Source of the DNA: Methylobacterium tarhaniae
GTDB taxonomy: Bacteria > Pseudomonadota > Alphaproteobacteria > Rhizobiales > Beijerinckiaceae
Assembly: GCF_001043955.1 (NCBI RefSeq)
Contig: NZ_LABZ01000063.1
Location: 1 to 40,074, forward strand
Reading direction: 5' to 3'
Length of the DNA stretch: 40,074 bases
Numbering within the stretch: the stretch's first letter is position 1; each line of letters opens with the position of its first letter. Shown piece after piece: positions 1 through 8,261 of this stretch. Both the position numbers and the translations under genes were made by a program. The notes under the pieces are model-generated. The model made no database searches. It was not told the origin of the DNA and saw nothing but the letters and a program-made list of their open reading frames with translations.

Positions 1-234
1 TACGCCGGCCACGTCACCACCGCGACGAGGCGGCGCAGCTTCGAGCGGGTCTACGACCTCACCGAGCGGGTGATTCCGCCGGACATTCTTTCCCTGCCCG
101 ACGTGCCGGAGGCGCAGGCGCAGGCCCAGCTCGTCGACCTCTCCGCCCGGGCGCTCGGGATCGCCACGGCCGCGGAACTGCGCGACTATTTCCGCCTCGA
201 CGCGTCCGATGCCGCCGCCTCGTCGCGGTGGTGA
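1..234 (+). pseudogene. Displaced internal segment of an AlkX/YcaQ-type DNA glycosylase gene
   Basis: Frame 1 is open from the window edge to a TGA at 232-234. It begins with YAGHVTTATRRR, the same peptide that ends the intact part of the minus-strand glycosylase gene at 213-760, then continues SFERVYDLTERVIPPDIL and RDYFRLDA. These are the residues expected next in this family (HTH_42, winged-helix). The final residues, AASSRW, come from reading through the opposite repeat arm and look spurious. So this is the middle of the protein, on the wrong strand relative to its 5' half. It has no start codon in the window. The rest of the C-terminal region is not present. Confidence 0.7.
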
Positions 235-247
235 CGTGGCCGGCGTA
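1..247. repeat. Perfect 35-bp inverted repeat around an inverted gene segment
   Basis: Bases 1-35 and 213-247 are exact reverse complements of each other (35 of 35), separated by 177 bases. Both arms encode the peptide YAGHVTTATRRR, on the plus strand in the left arm and on the minus strand in the right arm. The right arm is part of the glycosylase gene that starts at 760. The stretch after the left arm is the natural continuation of that protein in the opposite orientation. The left arm may extend beyond the window, so 35 is a minimum length. It may be an inversion, an inverted duplication, or a fold-back chimera at a contig end; the sequence alone cannot decide. Confidence 0.9.
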
Positions 248-760
248 GAACAGCCATTCGAGCATGCGCTTGGGCTCGCTCCATTCCCACCAGCCGGCCC
301 GGCCGGTCTGAACGTCGGAGGCCGCCATCGGGCCCTCGTCGCGCAAGCGGGCGAGGAGCGCCATCGCCTCCGCGCGGCGCTCGCCCGCGAAGACCCGCAT
401 GCCGGCATAGCCGGCCCCACCCCGGTCGGCCCGTTCCATGCGCCAGCGCAGCAGCGGGTGCAGCGCCAGCGGCAGCAGCGAGCATTCGTGAGCCCAGTAC
501 TCGAACAGCCGCCGGTCGCGGCGCGAGCCCCAGGCCCGTCGGTCGAGGAGGGCCGTGTCGTAGGCGCCGAGCCGCGAGAAGGCCGGCAGGTAGTGGGCCC
601 GCACCAGGACGTTGACGCTGTCGATCTGGTGCAGGCCGAGGCGGTCGAGCGTGGCGGCGAGGTGGCGGGGACCGACCGTGGCCGGTCGTGCGGCATGGAA
701 CCCTTGCGCCGCCAGGGCGACCCGGCGGGCTTCGACAGGCGTCAGCCGCACGATCCCCAC
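59..760 (-). pseudogene. Winged-helix DNA glycosylase, AlkX/YcaQ family, 5' part only
   Basis: The start is GTG at 760 and the open frame runs to 59. Only residues 1-183 (213-760) look like the family: an N-terminal RLTPVEARRVALAAQGF segment, then HQIDSVNVLVRAHYLPAFSR, then FEYWAHECSLLPLALHPLL. Family knowledge: YcaQ-type proteins unhook bulky alkyl and crosslinked purines, and E. coli YcaQ/AlkX carries a Gln-hydrophobic-Asp catalytic motif. The QID here fits that subgroup. After the 35-bp repeat arm the frame turns into Arg/Ala-rich antisense sequence, so the natural C-terminal half (family about 400 residues) is lost. The true continuation is on the plus strand at 36-212. The gene follows ilvD by only 4 bases, suggesting cotranscription. 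I treat it as broken, or as misassembled. Confidence 0.75.
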
Positions 761-764
761 CGGA

Positions 765-2594
765 TCAGATCTTCCGCACGGCCCCGTGGGCGGCGCTGGT
801 GGTCATGCTGGCGAAGGCCCGGAGCGCGGCGCTCACCTTGCGCTTGCGCGGCGCCGCGGGCTGCCAGCCCTTGGCACTTTGCGCCGCGCGCCGGCGCTCG
901 ATCTCGGCGGGATCGACCGCGAGGTGGATGCGCCGGTTCGGGATGTCGATCTCGATCCGGTCGCCCTGCTCGACGAGGCCGATCAACCCGCCCTCCGCGG
1001 CTTCCGGCGAGACGTGGCCGATCGACAGGCCCGAGGAGCCGCCCGAGAAGCGCCCGTCGGTGACGAGGGCGCAGGCCTTCCCGAGGCCCTTCGACTTCAG
1101 GTAGCTCGTCGGATACAGCATCTCCTGCATGCCGGGGCCGCCGCGGGGGCCTTCGTAGCGGATCAGCACCACCTCGCCCGCCTGGACCTTGCCGCCCAGG
1201 ATGCCCTCCACCGCCGCGTCCTGGCTCTCGAAGACGTGGGCGGGGCCGGAGAAGGTGAGGATGCTGGCATCCACGCCCGCGGTCTTCACGATGCAGCCAT
1301 CCTCGGCGAGGTTGCCGTACAGCACCGCGAGGCCACCATCCTGCGAATAGGCGTGGGCGGCATCGCGCACCACGCCCGTCTCGCGGTCGAGGTCGAGCTC
1401 GTCCCAGCGCGAGGCCTGGCTGAAGGCGACCTGGGTCGGCACGCCGCCGGGCGCCGCGCGGTAGAACTCGCGCACGCTCTCGCTCGTGGTGCGCTGCACA
1501 TCCCAGCGCGCCAGCGCCTCCTTGAGGGTGCCGGAGCCGACATTGCCGACATTCGTGTCGATCAGGCCGGCCCGGTCGAGCTCGCCGAGGATCGCCATGA
1601 TGCCGCCGGCGCGGTGCACGTCCTCCATGTGGACGTTGGCGACGGCCGGGGCGACCTTGCACAGGACCGGCACCCGGCGCGACAGCCGGTCGATATCGGC
1701 CATGGTGAACGGCACCTCGCCCTCATAGGCGGCGGCCAGCAGGTGCAGCACCGTGTTGGTCGAGCCGCCCATGGCGATGTCGAGGGTCATGGCGTTCTCG
1801 AACGCCGTCATCGAGGCGATCGCGCGCGGCAGGACCGAGGCGTCGTCCTGCTCGTAGTAGCGCTTGGCGAGGTCGACGACGAGGTGGCCGGCCTCCACGA
1901 AGAGGCGCTTGCGGTCGGCATGGGTCGCCAGCACCGAGCCGTTGCCGGGCAGCGACAGGCCGAGCGCCTCGGTGAGGCAGTTCATCGAGTTGGCGGTGAA
2001 CATCCCTGAGCACGAGCCGCAGGTCGGGCAGGCCGAGCGCTCGATCACCTGCACGTCCGCGTCGGTGACGCGGTCGTCGGCGGCGGCGATCATCGCGTCG
2101 ACGAGGTCGACCTTCTTGATCCCGGTCGAGAGGTTGACCTTGCCGGCCTCCATCGGCCCGCCGGAGACGAAGACCACCGGGATGTTGAGGCGGAGCGCCG
2201 CCATCAGCATGCCGGGGGTGATCTTGTCGCAGTTCGAGATGCACACCATGGCGTCGGCGCAATGCGCGTTGACCATGTACTCGACCGAATCGGCGATCAG
2301 GTCGCGGGACGGCAGCGAATAGAGCATGCCGTCATGGCCCATCGCGATGCCGTCATCGACCGCGATGGTGTTGAACTCCTTGGCGACGCCGCCGGCCGCC
2401 TCGATCTCCCGCGCGACGAGCTGGCCGAGATCCTTCAGGTGGACATGGCCGGGCACGAACTGCGTGAACGAGTTCACCACCGCGATGATCGGCTTGCCGA
2501 AATCGGCGTCGGTCATGCCGGTGGCGCGCCACAGGCCGCGGGCGCCGGCCATGTTGCGGCCATGGGTGGTGGTGCGGGAGCGATAGGCGGGCAT
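765..2594 (-). CDS. ilvD: Dihydroxy-acid dehydratase
   Basis: This is a 609-residue IlvD, the Fe-S enzyme that dehydrates 2,3-dihydroxy acids in valine, isoleucine and pantothenate synthesis. The N-terminus [19 protein letters not shown] is the classic family start, so I use ATG 2594 rather than the upstream ATG at 2618. The cluster-ligand and Mg-site motifs are visible: [37 protein letters not shown], and near the C-terminus [19 protein letters not shown]. Length and motifs are complete, with no frameshift. The broken glycosylase gene begins 4 bases downstream. No ilv partner genes are nearby, so this is a stand-alone biosynthetic gene. Confidence 0.97.
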   Translation of the reverse strand: MPAYRSRTTTHGRNMAGARGLWRATGMTDADFGKPIIAVVNSFTQFVPGHVHLKDLGQLVAREIEAAGGVAKEFNTIAVDDGIAMGHDGMLYSLPSRDLIADSVEYMVNAHCADAMVCISNCDKITPGMLMAALRLNIPVVFVSGGPMEAGKVNLSTGIKKVDLVDAMIAAADDRVTDADVQVIERSACPTCGSCSGMFTANSMNCLTEALGLSLPGNGSVLATHADRKRLFVEAGHLVVDLAKRYYEQDDASVLPRAIASMTAFENAMTLDIAMGGSTNTVLHLLAAAYEGEVPFTMADIDRLSRRVPVLCKVAPAVANVHMEDVHRAGGIMAILGELDRAGLIDTNVGNVGSGTLKEALARWDVQRTTSESVREFYRAAPGGVPTQVAFSQASRWDELDLDRETGVVRDAAHAYSQDGGLAVLYGNLAEDGCIVKTAGVDASILTFSGPAHVFESQDAAVEGILGGKVQAGEVVLIRYEGPRGGPGMQEMLYPTSYLKSKGLGKACALVTDGRFSGGSSGLSIGHVSPEAAEGGLIGLVEQGDRIEIDIPNRRIHLAVDPAEIERRRAAQSAKGWQPAAPRKRKVSAALRAFASMTTSAAHGAVRKI

Positions 2595-2686
2595 TGGAAC
2601 TCTTCGAGGTTCGATCACCCCGCGTCATGCCGCCGCGACCCCGCCCGCCGCAAGTCCCTGAATGCAGATCAGGCCCGCGGAGGCCG

Positions 2687-2956
2687 CTACTTCGAGCAGC
2701 CGATGCAGATGCCCTTCATGATCGCGTCCTCGCGCTTCTCCTCCTGGCGGTTGCGCGGGGTGACCGTGCCGGTCTCGTCGGGCCCGAGGGCGCCGGGCTT
2801 CGGCACGGTCTGGCCGACGGCGCTGGTATTGGGCGCGCGGATCGTCGAGGCCGGGCCGCCGCCGGTGCCGGTCTCGCTGACCGCATTCTGCGCGAGGGCG
2901 GGGAGGGGGGTGAGCAAGGCGAGGGCCAGGACGGGAGTGAGGAGGCGGGCCGGCAT
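2687..2956 (-). CDS. Small secreted protein, unknown function
   Basis: This 89-residue protein starts with a clear Sec signal peptide (MPARLLTPVLALALL...ALAQ, cleavage near residue 23). A polar Gly/Thr/Pro-rich stretch follows, and the tail KGICIGCSK carries a CxxC pair. I chose ATG 2956 because AAGGA lies about 8 bases upstream and the signal peptide begins there. The longer frame to 3118 adds low-quality sequence that crosses a direct repeat and a hairpin. I recognise no domain. The C-terminal CxxC could form a disulphide or bind metal in the periplasm, but that is only inference. It is divergent from the ABC exporter gene at 3144. Confidence 0.65.
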   Translation of the reverse strand: MPARLLTPVLALALLTPLPALAQNAVSETGTGGGPASTIRAPNTSAVGQTVPKPGALGPDETGTVTPRNRQEEKREDAIMKGICIGCSK

Positions 2957-3032
2957 GGTGTTCGTCCTTGTGAAGCTCCGACCGAGTCGACGCGGAGCGC
3001 GCGGCGAAGTTCCCGGGATGTGGTCACGCGTC

Positions 3033-3064
3033 GTCCAAGCGGAGCCCATGCAAGCGGAGCCCAT
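3033..3064. repeat. Short tandem direct repeat
   Basis: The 15-base unit CAAGCGGAGCCCATG occurs twice in immediate succession in the intergenic region between the small secreted protein and the ABC exporter. It is not in a likely coding sequence once the secreted protein is started at its signal peptide. No function is evident. Confidence 0.6.
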
Positions 3065-3080
3065 GGAAGTTTCGCACGCG

Positions 3081-3108
3081 AACCCTCCCCTCTCTGCGGG
3101 GGAGGGTT
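3081..3108. repeat. GC-rich intergenic hairpin, copy 1 of a dispersed family
   Basis: Arms AACCCTCCCC (3081-3090) and GGGGAGGGTT (3099-3108) are perfect complements with an 8-base loop containing TCTGC. Related hairpins with the same TCTGC loop occur at 13858-13895, and in inverted orientation at 21687-21711. It lies between two divergent genes, about 35 bases before the ABC exporter start, so it may affect the leader of that transcript. Confidence 0.7.
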
Positions 3109-3143
3109 CAGCCCGCACGCCGCCGGGCGCCTATATCCGCCCC

Positions 3144-5012
3144 ATGGACACCCCCGCCGACAGCCGCTTCCCCAACAGCCGCTTCTCCGCCTGGCGCCGC
3201 GCCGCCGCCGCCCGTCTCGGGCCCTTGCGCCACCTGCCCGCCCTGTTCCGCCTCGCCGTCGCGACCGATCCGCGGCTCACCCTCGCCAGCCTGGCCTTAC
3301 GCCTCCTGCGCGCCGGGCTGCCGGCCCTGATGCTCTACGTCGCCAAGCTCGTGGTCGATGCCGTGGTGGCCGGACGCGCCGCGCCACCGCCCCCGGACGG
3401 CTGGCTCGCCGATCCGCGGCTGCACCACATCGGGCTCCTCGTCGGGATCGAGCTCGGCCTGGCGGTCGCCTCGGACCTGCTCGGGCGGGCGACCTCCTAC
3501 GTCGACGGGGTGCTGGCCGAGAAGGTCGGCAACGCCACGACGTTGCGGCTGATGGCCCATGCGGCCGCCCTCGACCTCGAGCAGTTCGAGGACAGCGCGG
3601 TGCAGGACCAGCTGGAGCGGGCCCGGCGCCAGGTCGCCTGGCGCTCGAACCTCATCGGCCAGCTGCTCGGCCAATTCCAGGACCTCGTCACCGCCGTCAC
3701 GCTGGCCGTCGCGGTCGGCACGATGCTGCCGGGGCTGGTGCTGCTCCTGGTGCTGGCCCTGATCCCGGCCTTCCTCAACGAGCTGCACTTCAACGCCCGC
3801 GGCTACCGCCTCGCCTGGCGCCGCAGCCCGGACCGGCGCGAGACCGATTACCTGCGCTATCTCGGCGCCGACGCGCACAGCGCCAAGGAGGTGAAGCTGT
3901 TCGGCTTGGCCTCCCACCTCGCCGAGCGCTTCCGCGATCTCGCCGGCCGGCTGCTCGCCGAGAACCGGGACCTGGCCCGGCACCGGGCGCTCGCCGGCGG
4001 CGCCTTCGCGACGCTCGGCACCCTCGCCTACTACGCCGCCTACCTCGTCATCGCCGGGGAGGCGCTCTCCGGCACGCTCACCGTCGGCGACCTCACCTTC
4101 CTGGGCGGCGCATTCCTGCGCCTGCGCGGCCTCGTCGAGGGGCTGCTGCTCGGCGCCTCGCAGCTCCTCGGCCAGGCGCAGTATCTCGACGACCTGTTCT
4201 CGTTCTTCACCATCGCGCCGACGATCCGCTCCGGGTCGCGGCCGGTGCCGGAGCGCCTGCGCGAGGGCTTCGTGTTCGAGGATGTCGGCTACCGCTATCC
4301 GGGCGAGAGCCGCTGGGCGGTGCGGAACCTGTGCCTGCGCATCCGGGCCGGCGAGGTGGTGGCGCTGGTGGGCGAGAACGGCGCCGGCAAGACCACGGTC
4401 GTCAAGCTGCTCGCCCGCCTCTACGCCCCGACGGAGGGGCGCATCCTGCTCGATGGCCACGACCTCGCCGAGTACGACATCGACTCCCTGCGGGCCAGGA
4501 TCGGCGTGATCTTTCAGGACTTCATGCGGTTCGACTTCACGGCGGGCGACAACATCGCGGTCGGGCGCATCGAGGCGCGGGCGGACCGGGACGGCATCGC
4601 GGCGGCGGCCCGGCGGGCGCTCGCCGATGCGGTGATCGAGCGGCTGCCGGCGGCTTACGACCAGCGCCTCGGCCGTCGCTTCGAGGACGGGGTCGAGCTG
4701 TCCGGCGGCGAGTGGCAGAAGGTGGCGATCGCCCGGGCCTACCGGCGCGACGCGGCTTTCCTGGTCCTCGACGAACCGACGGCGGCCCTCGATGCCGGGG
4801 CCGAGGCCGAGGTGTTTCGCCGTTTCGCCGACCTCGCGGCCGGGCGCACCGCGCTCCTCATCTCGCACCGCTTCTCCACGGTGCGCCGGGCCGACCGGAT
4901 CGTGGTGCTGGCCGGCGGGACGGTGCTGGAGGAGGGGACCCACGCGGCGCTGGTGGCGCGGGGAGGCCGCTACGCCGAGCTGTTCGAGCTTCAGGCCGCC
5001 GGCTACCGCTGA
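3144..5012 (+). CDS. ABC exporter half-transporter (fused membrane and ATPase domains)
   Basis: A 622-residue type I ABC exporter. The first ~340 residues hold about six membrane segments (for example ALRLLRAGLPALMLYVAKLV, and residues around 170-210 and 290-330). The C-terminal ATPase carries Walker A GENGAGKTT (near residue 409), signature LSGGEWQKVAIARAY (near 518), Walker B FLVLDEPTAALD (near 542) and the H-loop ISHR (near 572). It should homodimerise in the inner membrane. The substrate is unknown; family members export lipids, peptides or drugs. I start at ATG 3144 because MDTPADSRF leads straight into the amphipathic N-terminus. Its 3' end overlaps the convergent DUF2254 gene by 10 bases. 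Confidence 0.93.
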   Translation: MDTPADSRFPNSRFSAWRRAAAARLGPLRHLPALFRLAVATDPRLTLASLALRLLRAGLPALMLYVAKLVVDAVVAGRAAPPPPDGWLADPRLHHIGLLVGIELGLAVASDLLGRATSYVDGVLAEKVGNATTLRLMAHAAALDLEQFEDSAVQDQLERARRQVAWRSNLIGQLLGQFQDLVTAVTLAVAVGTMLPGLVLLLVLALIPAFLNELHFNARGYRLAWRRSPDRRETDYLRYLGADAHSAKEVKLFGLASHLAERFRDLAGRLLAENRDLARHRALAGGAFATLGTLAYYAAYLVIAGEALSGTLTVGDLTFLGGAFLRLRGLVEGLLLGASQLLGQAQYLDDLFSFFTIAPTIRSGSRPVPERLREGFVFEDVGYRYPGESRWAVRNLCLRIRAGEVVALVGENGAGKTTVVKLLARLYAPTEGRILLDGHDLAEYDIDSLRARIGVIFQDFMRFDFTAGDNIAVGRIEARADRDGIAAAARRALADAVIERLPAAYDQRLGRRFEDGVELSGGEWQKVAIARAYRRDAAFLVLDEPTAALDAGAEAEVFRRFADLAAGRTALLISHRFSTVRRADRIVVLAGGTVLEEGTHAALVARGGRYAELFELQAAGYR

Positions 5013-6241
5013 GCCGCCTCGTAATCCGCGAGGTCGGCCGCATCGGTGATCTGCTCGCGGGCGGCCCGGTCCAGGCGCTCGACGATACGGGCGATGGACG
5101 GCGCCGCGTAGGGGCGCGCGGCGCGCAAGGCCCGAAGCGTCTTGGCGAGGCGGATCGTCACCTCGATCTCCGCCATGCCCTCGCGGATCAGCGGCCGGAA
5201 GGCATCGGTCAGCATGTCGTCGAGTGTCGGGCGGGGCACGCGGACGGGGGGCCGCCCGGCCAGCTCCTCGCCTTCCGGCTCGTCGGGCGGCAGGTGCAGC
5301 AGCACGCGCAGAAGGGCGTTCAGCACCTCGATCGCAGTGCCGGGATCGTTGGTGGCCGGCGCCAGCGCGCGGCTCGCGATCTCGGACAGGGCGACCAGGC
5401 CGAGGCGCGGATCCTGCTCGAAGCGCCGGTGCCGCTCGATCGCGAAGGCCTTTGCCAGGGTCGTGGCCAGGGTCCCGCCCTCTTCTCCGAGGTCGCCCTC
5501 GACGTATAGCAGCGGCCGGGTCGGGTGGACGAGGGTGCCCGGCAGGGCTGCAACGTGGACGACGAGGCCGTGCTGCTCCGCGCGCACCCCGAGGGAGGCC
5601 ACGTCGATATGGGTGACGTAGCCGGTCGCCTTCGCGAAGACCGGTTTCGCGCCGGCCGACACCGCGACCGCCGGCCGGCCGCCGAGCCGCGGGTCGGCGG
5701 CGAAGGCCTGCATCGCCGCGACGGCGGCATCCTCGACGCGGTCGATCACGTCGCCCATCCGCCCGAACCCGGTGATGTGGCCGATCCAGCGCAGGAGCGT
5801 GACGACCACCACCGCGACGATCAGCACGGTGCCCGAGAACAGGACCACGCGCCCGCTGTCGCCGTAGGCGCTCGACTGCAGTCCGATGATGCCGACCACC
5901 GAGAACACGAAGGCGCCGAGAAAGGTCGAGAGCGCGTTCTGCGAGGTCGGATCGCCGATCAGGAGCTGCGTCGCCCGCGGCGTCGCGAGCTGGGTCGCCG
6001 AGCCGTAGGCGCTGACCATCGCCGTGAGCGAGAAGGTCGTCACCGCCAGCATGCTCGAGGCCATGATCTGGAGGATCGTCCCGACCGCGTCCTGCCCGAG
6101 CTGGCCGTGCATATCCGCCGGCAGGAGCGGCCCGACGAAGGCCGCCACGACCGCGAGGCCGACGCCGAACAGGCTGATCAGCGCCGCCCGGAACCAGACC
6201 TGCCGGACGACCCGCCTACCGATCCATGCCCAGCGGCCCAT
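5003..6241 (-). CDS. DUF2254 family membrane protein
   Basis: This 412-residue protein begins MGRWAWIGRRVVRQVWFRAA. It has four predicted membrane helices in the first ~160 residues (near 15-40, 60-85, 105-125 and 132-155), then a soluble C-terminal domain rich in charged residues. The order and the segment SMLAVTTFSLTAMVSAY are typical of DUF2254, whose function is not established. The ATG at 6241 has GAGGG just upstream and sits right at the first helix; the longer frame to 6373 adds unlikely Arg-rich sequence. The end overlaps the convergent ABC exporter gene. Neighbouring genes give no firm clue, although the next gene upstream is a stress-response NepR paralogue. Confidence 0.88.
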   Translation of the reverse strand: MGRWAWIGRRVVRQVWFRAALISLFGVGLAVVAAFVGPLLPADMHGQLGQDAVGTILQIMASSMLAVTTFSLTAMVSAYGSATQLATPRATQLLIGDPTSQNALSTFLGAFVFSVVGIIGLQSSAYGDSGRVVLFSGTVLIVAVVVVTLLRWIGHITGFGRMGDVIDRVEDAAVAAMQAFAADPRLGGRPAVAVSAGAKPVFAKATGYVTHIDVASLGVRAEQHGLVVHVAALPGTLVHPTRPLLYVEGDLGEEGGTLATTLAKAFAIERHRRFEQDPRLGLVALSEIASRALAPATNDPGTAIEVLNALLRVLLHLPPDEPEGEELAGRPPVRVPRPTLDDMLTDAFRPLIREGMAEIEVTIRLAKTLRALRAARPYAAPSIARIVERLDRAAREQITDAADLADYEAAQR

Positions 6242-6433
6242 CTGCCCTCGTCCGTGCGGGATCTCCCGCGATCCCCAGCCGGAGAATCCGGAGCGGCGCC
6301 CGATCGCGTTGTGCTCGCGCGCCGCTCCACGTCCTCGATCGTGCCGCCTTGTCCACGACGAACCGGGATCCACCGCGTCGGACGATGCTCCAGAGCAGCC
6401 GTGCCGATGCGACGGGACCGGTGCGGGTCGTCG

Positions 6434-6673
6434 TCAATGGTCAGGCCTTTCGGGCGAGGCATCGCCCTCCCGCTCGGCCCGGTCGCGGTCGAGCTGGTGG
6501 AGCAGCTCGGCGAGGCGCGGGTCGAGCCCCTCGTCGAGCACGGGTTCGTACAGGGCCTGGAGGTAGCGGCCGAGCCGCTCCCGGCTCGCCGCGTCGAGAG
6601 TCGGCCCGCCGTCCGACGGCTCGCGGGACCCGTATGGGTCGGACCTGGGCGTATCGGATTCGAATGCGATCAT
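6434..6673 (-). CDS. NepR family anti-sigma factor paralogue
   Basis: A 79-residue acidic protein. Its core, LGRYLQALYEPVLDEGLDPR followed by LAELLHQLD, matches the NepR helix pattern (LG..L..LY..V..E..P.R...LL..LD). NepR proteins sequester the ECF sigma factor EcfG and are released by PhyR in the alphaproteobacterial general stress response. Start: ATG 6673 with AGGG close upstream; a GTG at 6691 would add six residues. No ecfG, phyR or PhyK-type kinase is nearby, so this is an orphan copy away from the usual locus. The divergent gene has a sigma-EcfG-type promoter, which supports a link with stress control. In this copy the usual Pro of the second helix start is Leu-Asp-Pro. Family call fairly firm; function inferred. 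Confidence 0.72.
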   Translation of the reverse strand: MIAFESDTPRSDPYGSREPSDGGPTLDAASRERLGRYLQALYEPVLDEGLDPRLAELLHQLDRDRAEREGDASPERPDH

Positions 6674-6777
6674 CGGCCCTACATTTGGCACGCGGGGGCG
6701 GCCGGCAAGCCTTCACCCGCTCCAAGCCTGCAATCCGACGACGCCGGCCCCGAAGCGAGACCGTTGGACGCAAGACA

Positions 6778-6802
6778 GGAACCCCCGGTGTGCGCTACCG
6801 TT
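6778..6802 (+). promoter_or_regulatory. Sigma-EcfG-type general stress promoter
   Basis: GGAAC (6778-6782), then exactly 16 bases, then CGTT (6799-6802). This matches the established alphaproteobacterial EcfG consensus GGAAC-N16/17-CGTT in sequence and spacing. It points at the phospholipase-like gene, with the ATG 28 bases after the -10 element, and lies between that gene and the divergent nepR paralogue. No equivalent site was seen facing nepR. Confidence 0.75.
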
Positions 6803-6830
6803 GGCCGGCGCAACCGGAGGGATCAGTTTG

Positions 6831-7247
6831 ATGCGATTCACCGTTCCGCTCGTCCTCGCCTGCGGCCTCGCTGCGCCCGCCCTGGCGCAATCCGGCCGTC
6901 CGCCGGCGCTCCTCATCCACGGCAATTACTGCGGCCCGGGCAACAACGCGCCCCTGCCGCCGATCGACGCCCTCGACGCGGCCTGCGCCCGGCACGATGC
7001 CTGCACGCCCCGCGGCGGGCTGCCCTCGGCGGCCTGCAACGCCCGCCTGCAGCGCGAGGCCGAGCTGATCTCCCGCGACCCGCACCAGCCCGCGGACCTG
7101 CGCGACGCGGCGGGCTTCGTCGCCTTCGCGGCCGGCATGATCCCGTCGCGCTCGCAGGTGGCGGCGGCTCCGTCCATCGCGGCCCCGGCCCTGAGGCCGA
7201 TCGGGCACACGGACCCGGCCCCGTCGATCGACGAGGACGACGAGTAG
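6831..7247 (+). CDS. Secreted phospholipase A2-like protein
   Basis: A 138-residue protein with a Sec signal peptide (residues 1-20, ending ALAQ). The mature part has the phospholipase A2 signature: a calcium-loop-like YCGPGNN (33-39), then PIDALDAACARHDAC (44-58) with the catalytic His55-Asp56 dyad. Cysteines 34, 52, 58 and 69 could form the usual disulphides. In this fold the His activates water to cleave the sn-2 ester of phospholipids, with calcium held by the loop. The C-terminal ~45 residues are Ala/Pro-rich and acidic, probably disordered. The start at 6831 follows CCGGAGGGATC and begins the signal peptide. Expression is probably under EcfG control. The stop lies 5 bases from a convergent SDR. 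Activity is inferred from motifs only. Confidence 0.75.
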   Translation: MRFTVPLVLACGLAAPALAQSGRPPALLIHGNYCGPGNNAPLPPIDALDAACARHDACTPRGGLPSAACNARLQREAELISRDPHQPADLRDAAGFVAFAAGMIPSRSQVAAAPSIAAPALRPIGHTDPAPSIDEDDE

Positions 7248-7252
7248 CGCCG

Positions 7253-8173
7253 TCAGAGCGGATAGGTCACGTCCGTCAGCGCCTCGGACAGGGCCCAGAG
7301 CCGCGCCGCCGCCTCGGGATCGGCGGCATGGGGTTCGACCTTCGCCGGCGCCGGGTGGCCGCGGATCTCCCACACGCCGTCCGGTCCGTAATAGCGCCCG
7401 CCTTCCGCCTCCGGCGCCGTGGCGGCGTAGAGCAGGGGCAGGGCGCCGCGCGCCGCCGACTGGCCGATCAGCCCGAGCAGGCCGGCCCCGACGCGCTCCG
7501 CCAGGGGCCCGGCCCGGTCGCCGCGCCGGGCGATGGCGGTCGCCGCGACCCCGGGATGGGCGGCGACCGACCGGATGGGCGACCCGGCGGCGCGCAGCCG
7601 CCGGTCGAGCGCGAGGGCGAAGATCAGCATCGCGAGCTTGGTCTGGCGGTAGGCGCTCTGCGGCCCGTAGGCGCGGCGCAGCTGCAGGTCGTCGAAGGCG
7701 ATGGTGCCGGAGCGATGAGCGATGCTCGCCACCGCCACGATGCGGGTGCCGTCTCCTTGCCGCAGGCTCGGCCAGAGCAGGCCGGTGAGGGCGAAGTGAC
7801 CGAGATAGTTGGTGGCGAGCTGGCGCTCGAACCCGTCCTCGGTCTCCTCGCGCCGCGGCACCGCGGCGATGCCGGCATTCAGGAGCAGGATGTCGATCGG
7901 CCGGCCCTCGGCCCGCCAGGCCGACGCGAAGGCCCGCACCGAGGCGAGGCGCGCGGTGTCGAGGGGACGGGTCTCGACAAGCGCCGCCGGATGCGTCCGG
8001 CGGATCGCCGCCGCGGCCGCCTCGGCCTTCCCCAAGTCCCGGGCGGCGATCACGATCTCGGCTCCGGCGCCGGCGAGCGCCAGGGCCGCCTCGTAGCCGA
8101 TGCCGCTCGTCGCGCCGGTGACGATGGCGCGGCGCCCGGCCTGCGGCGGGATCAGGGCGGTGGTCCAGGGCAT
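7253..8173 (-). CDS. Short-chain dehydrogenase/reductase, retinol dehydrogenase-like
   Basis: A 306-residue SDR. The cofactor motif TGATSGIG is near residue 19, followed by NAG (LLLNAGIA) and the catalytic SAYRQTK (Tyr-x-x-x-Lys). The extended length and the LATNYLGHFALTGLL segment resemble the retinol-dehydrogenase-like SDRs (COG1028 group). Substrate unknown; it probably uses NADP for a lipophilic alcohol or ketone. Start ATG 8173 has AAGGAG 8 bases upstream, a strong site; longer frames add Arg-rich sequence. It converges with the phospholipase-like gene and diverges from a small protein gene at 8366. Confidence 0.88.
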   Translation of the reverse strand: MPWTTALIPPQAGRRAIVTGATSGIGYEAALALAGAGAEIVIAARDLGKAEAAAAAIRRTHPAALVETRPLDTARLASVRAFASAWRAEGRPIDILLLNAGIAAVPRREETEDGFERQLATNYLGHFALTGLLWPSLRQGDGTRIVAVASIAHRSGTIAFDDLQLRRAYGPQSAYRQTKLAMLIFALALDRRLRAAGSPIRSVAAHPGVAATAIARRGDRAGPLAERVGAGLLGLIGQSAARGALPLLYAATAPEAEGGRYYGPDGVWEIRGHPAPAKVEPHAADPEAAARLWALSEALTDVTYPL

Positions 8174-8261
8174 CCGCGCGCTCCTTCGCTCTCGGGAGAG
8201 CCCAAGATGGGGGCATGATCGCCGGCGGGAAGAGGGCGGGCGGGGATCGCAACCGCCTCCA

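Noticed and set aside
1..247. Site-specific invertase switch
   Set aside because: There is no recombinase gene nearby, and inverting 36-212 would not rebuild a full protein because a stop follows in the opposite arm; kept only as a finding with low certainty.
2594..5509. Very long open frames antisense to or overlapping the ABC exporter, IlvD, RadA, PAS-GGDEF-EAL and other genes
   Set aside because: They are rich in Arg, Ala, Pro and Gly with no domain pattern, as expected from shadow frames of high-GC genes; the overlapping genes on the other frames have clear families.
5525..8218. A 897-codon open frame through the DUF2254, nepR-paralogue and phospholipase-like region
   Set aside because: No recognisable domain, composition of an antisense shadow, and it crosses several convincing genes and a promoter.
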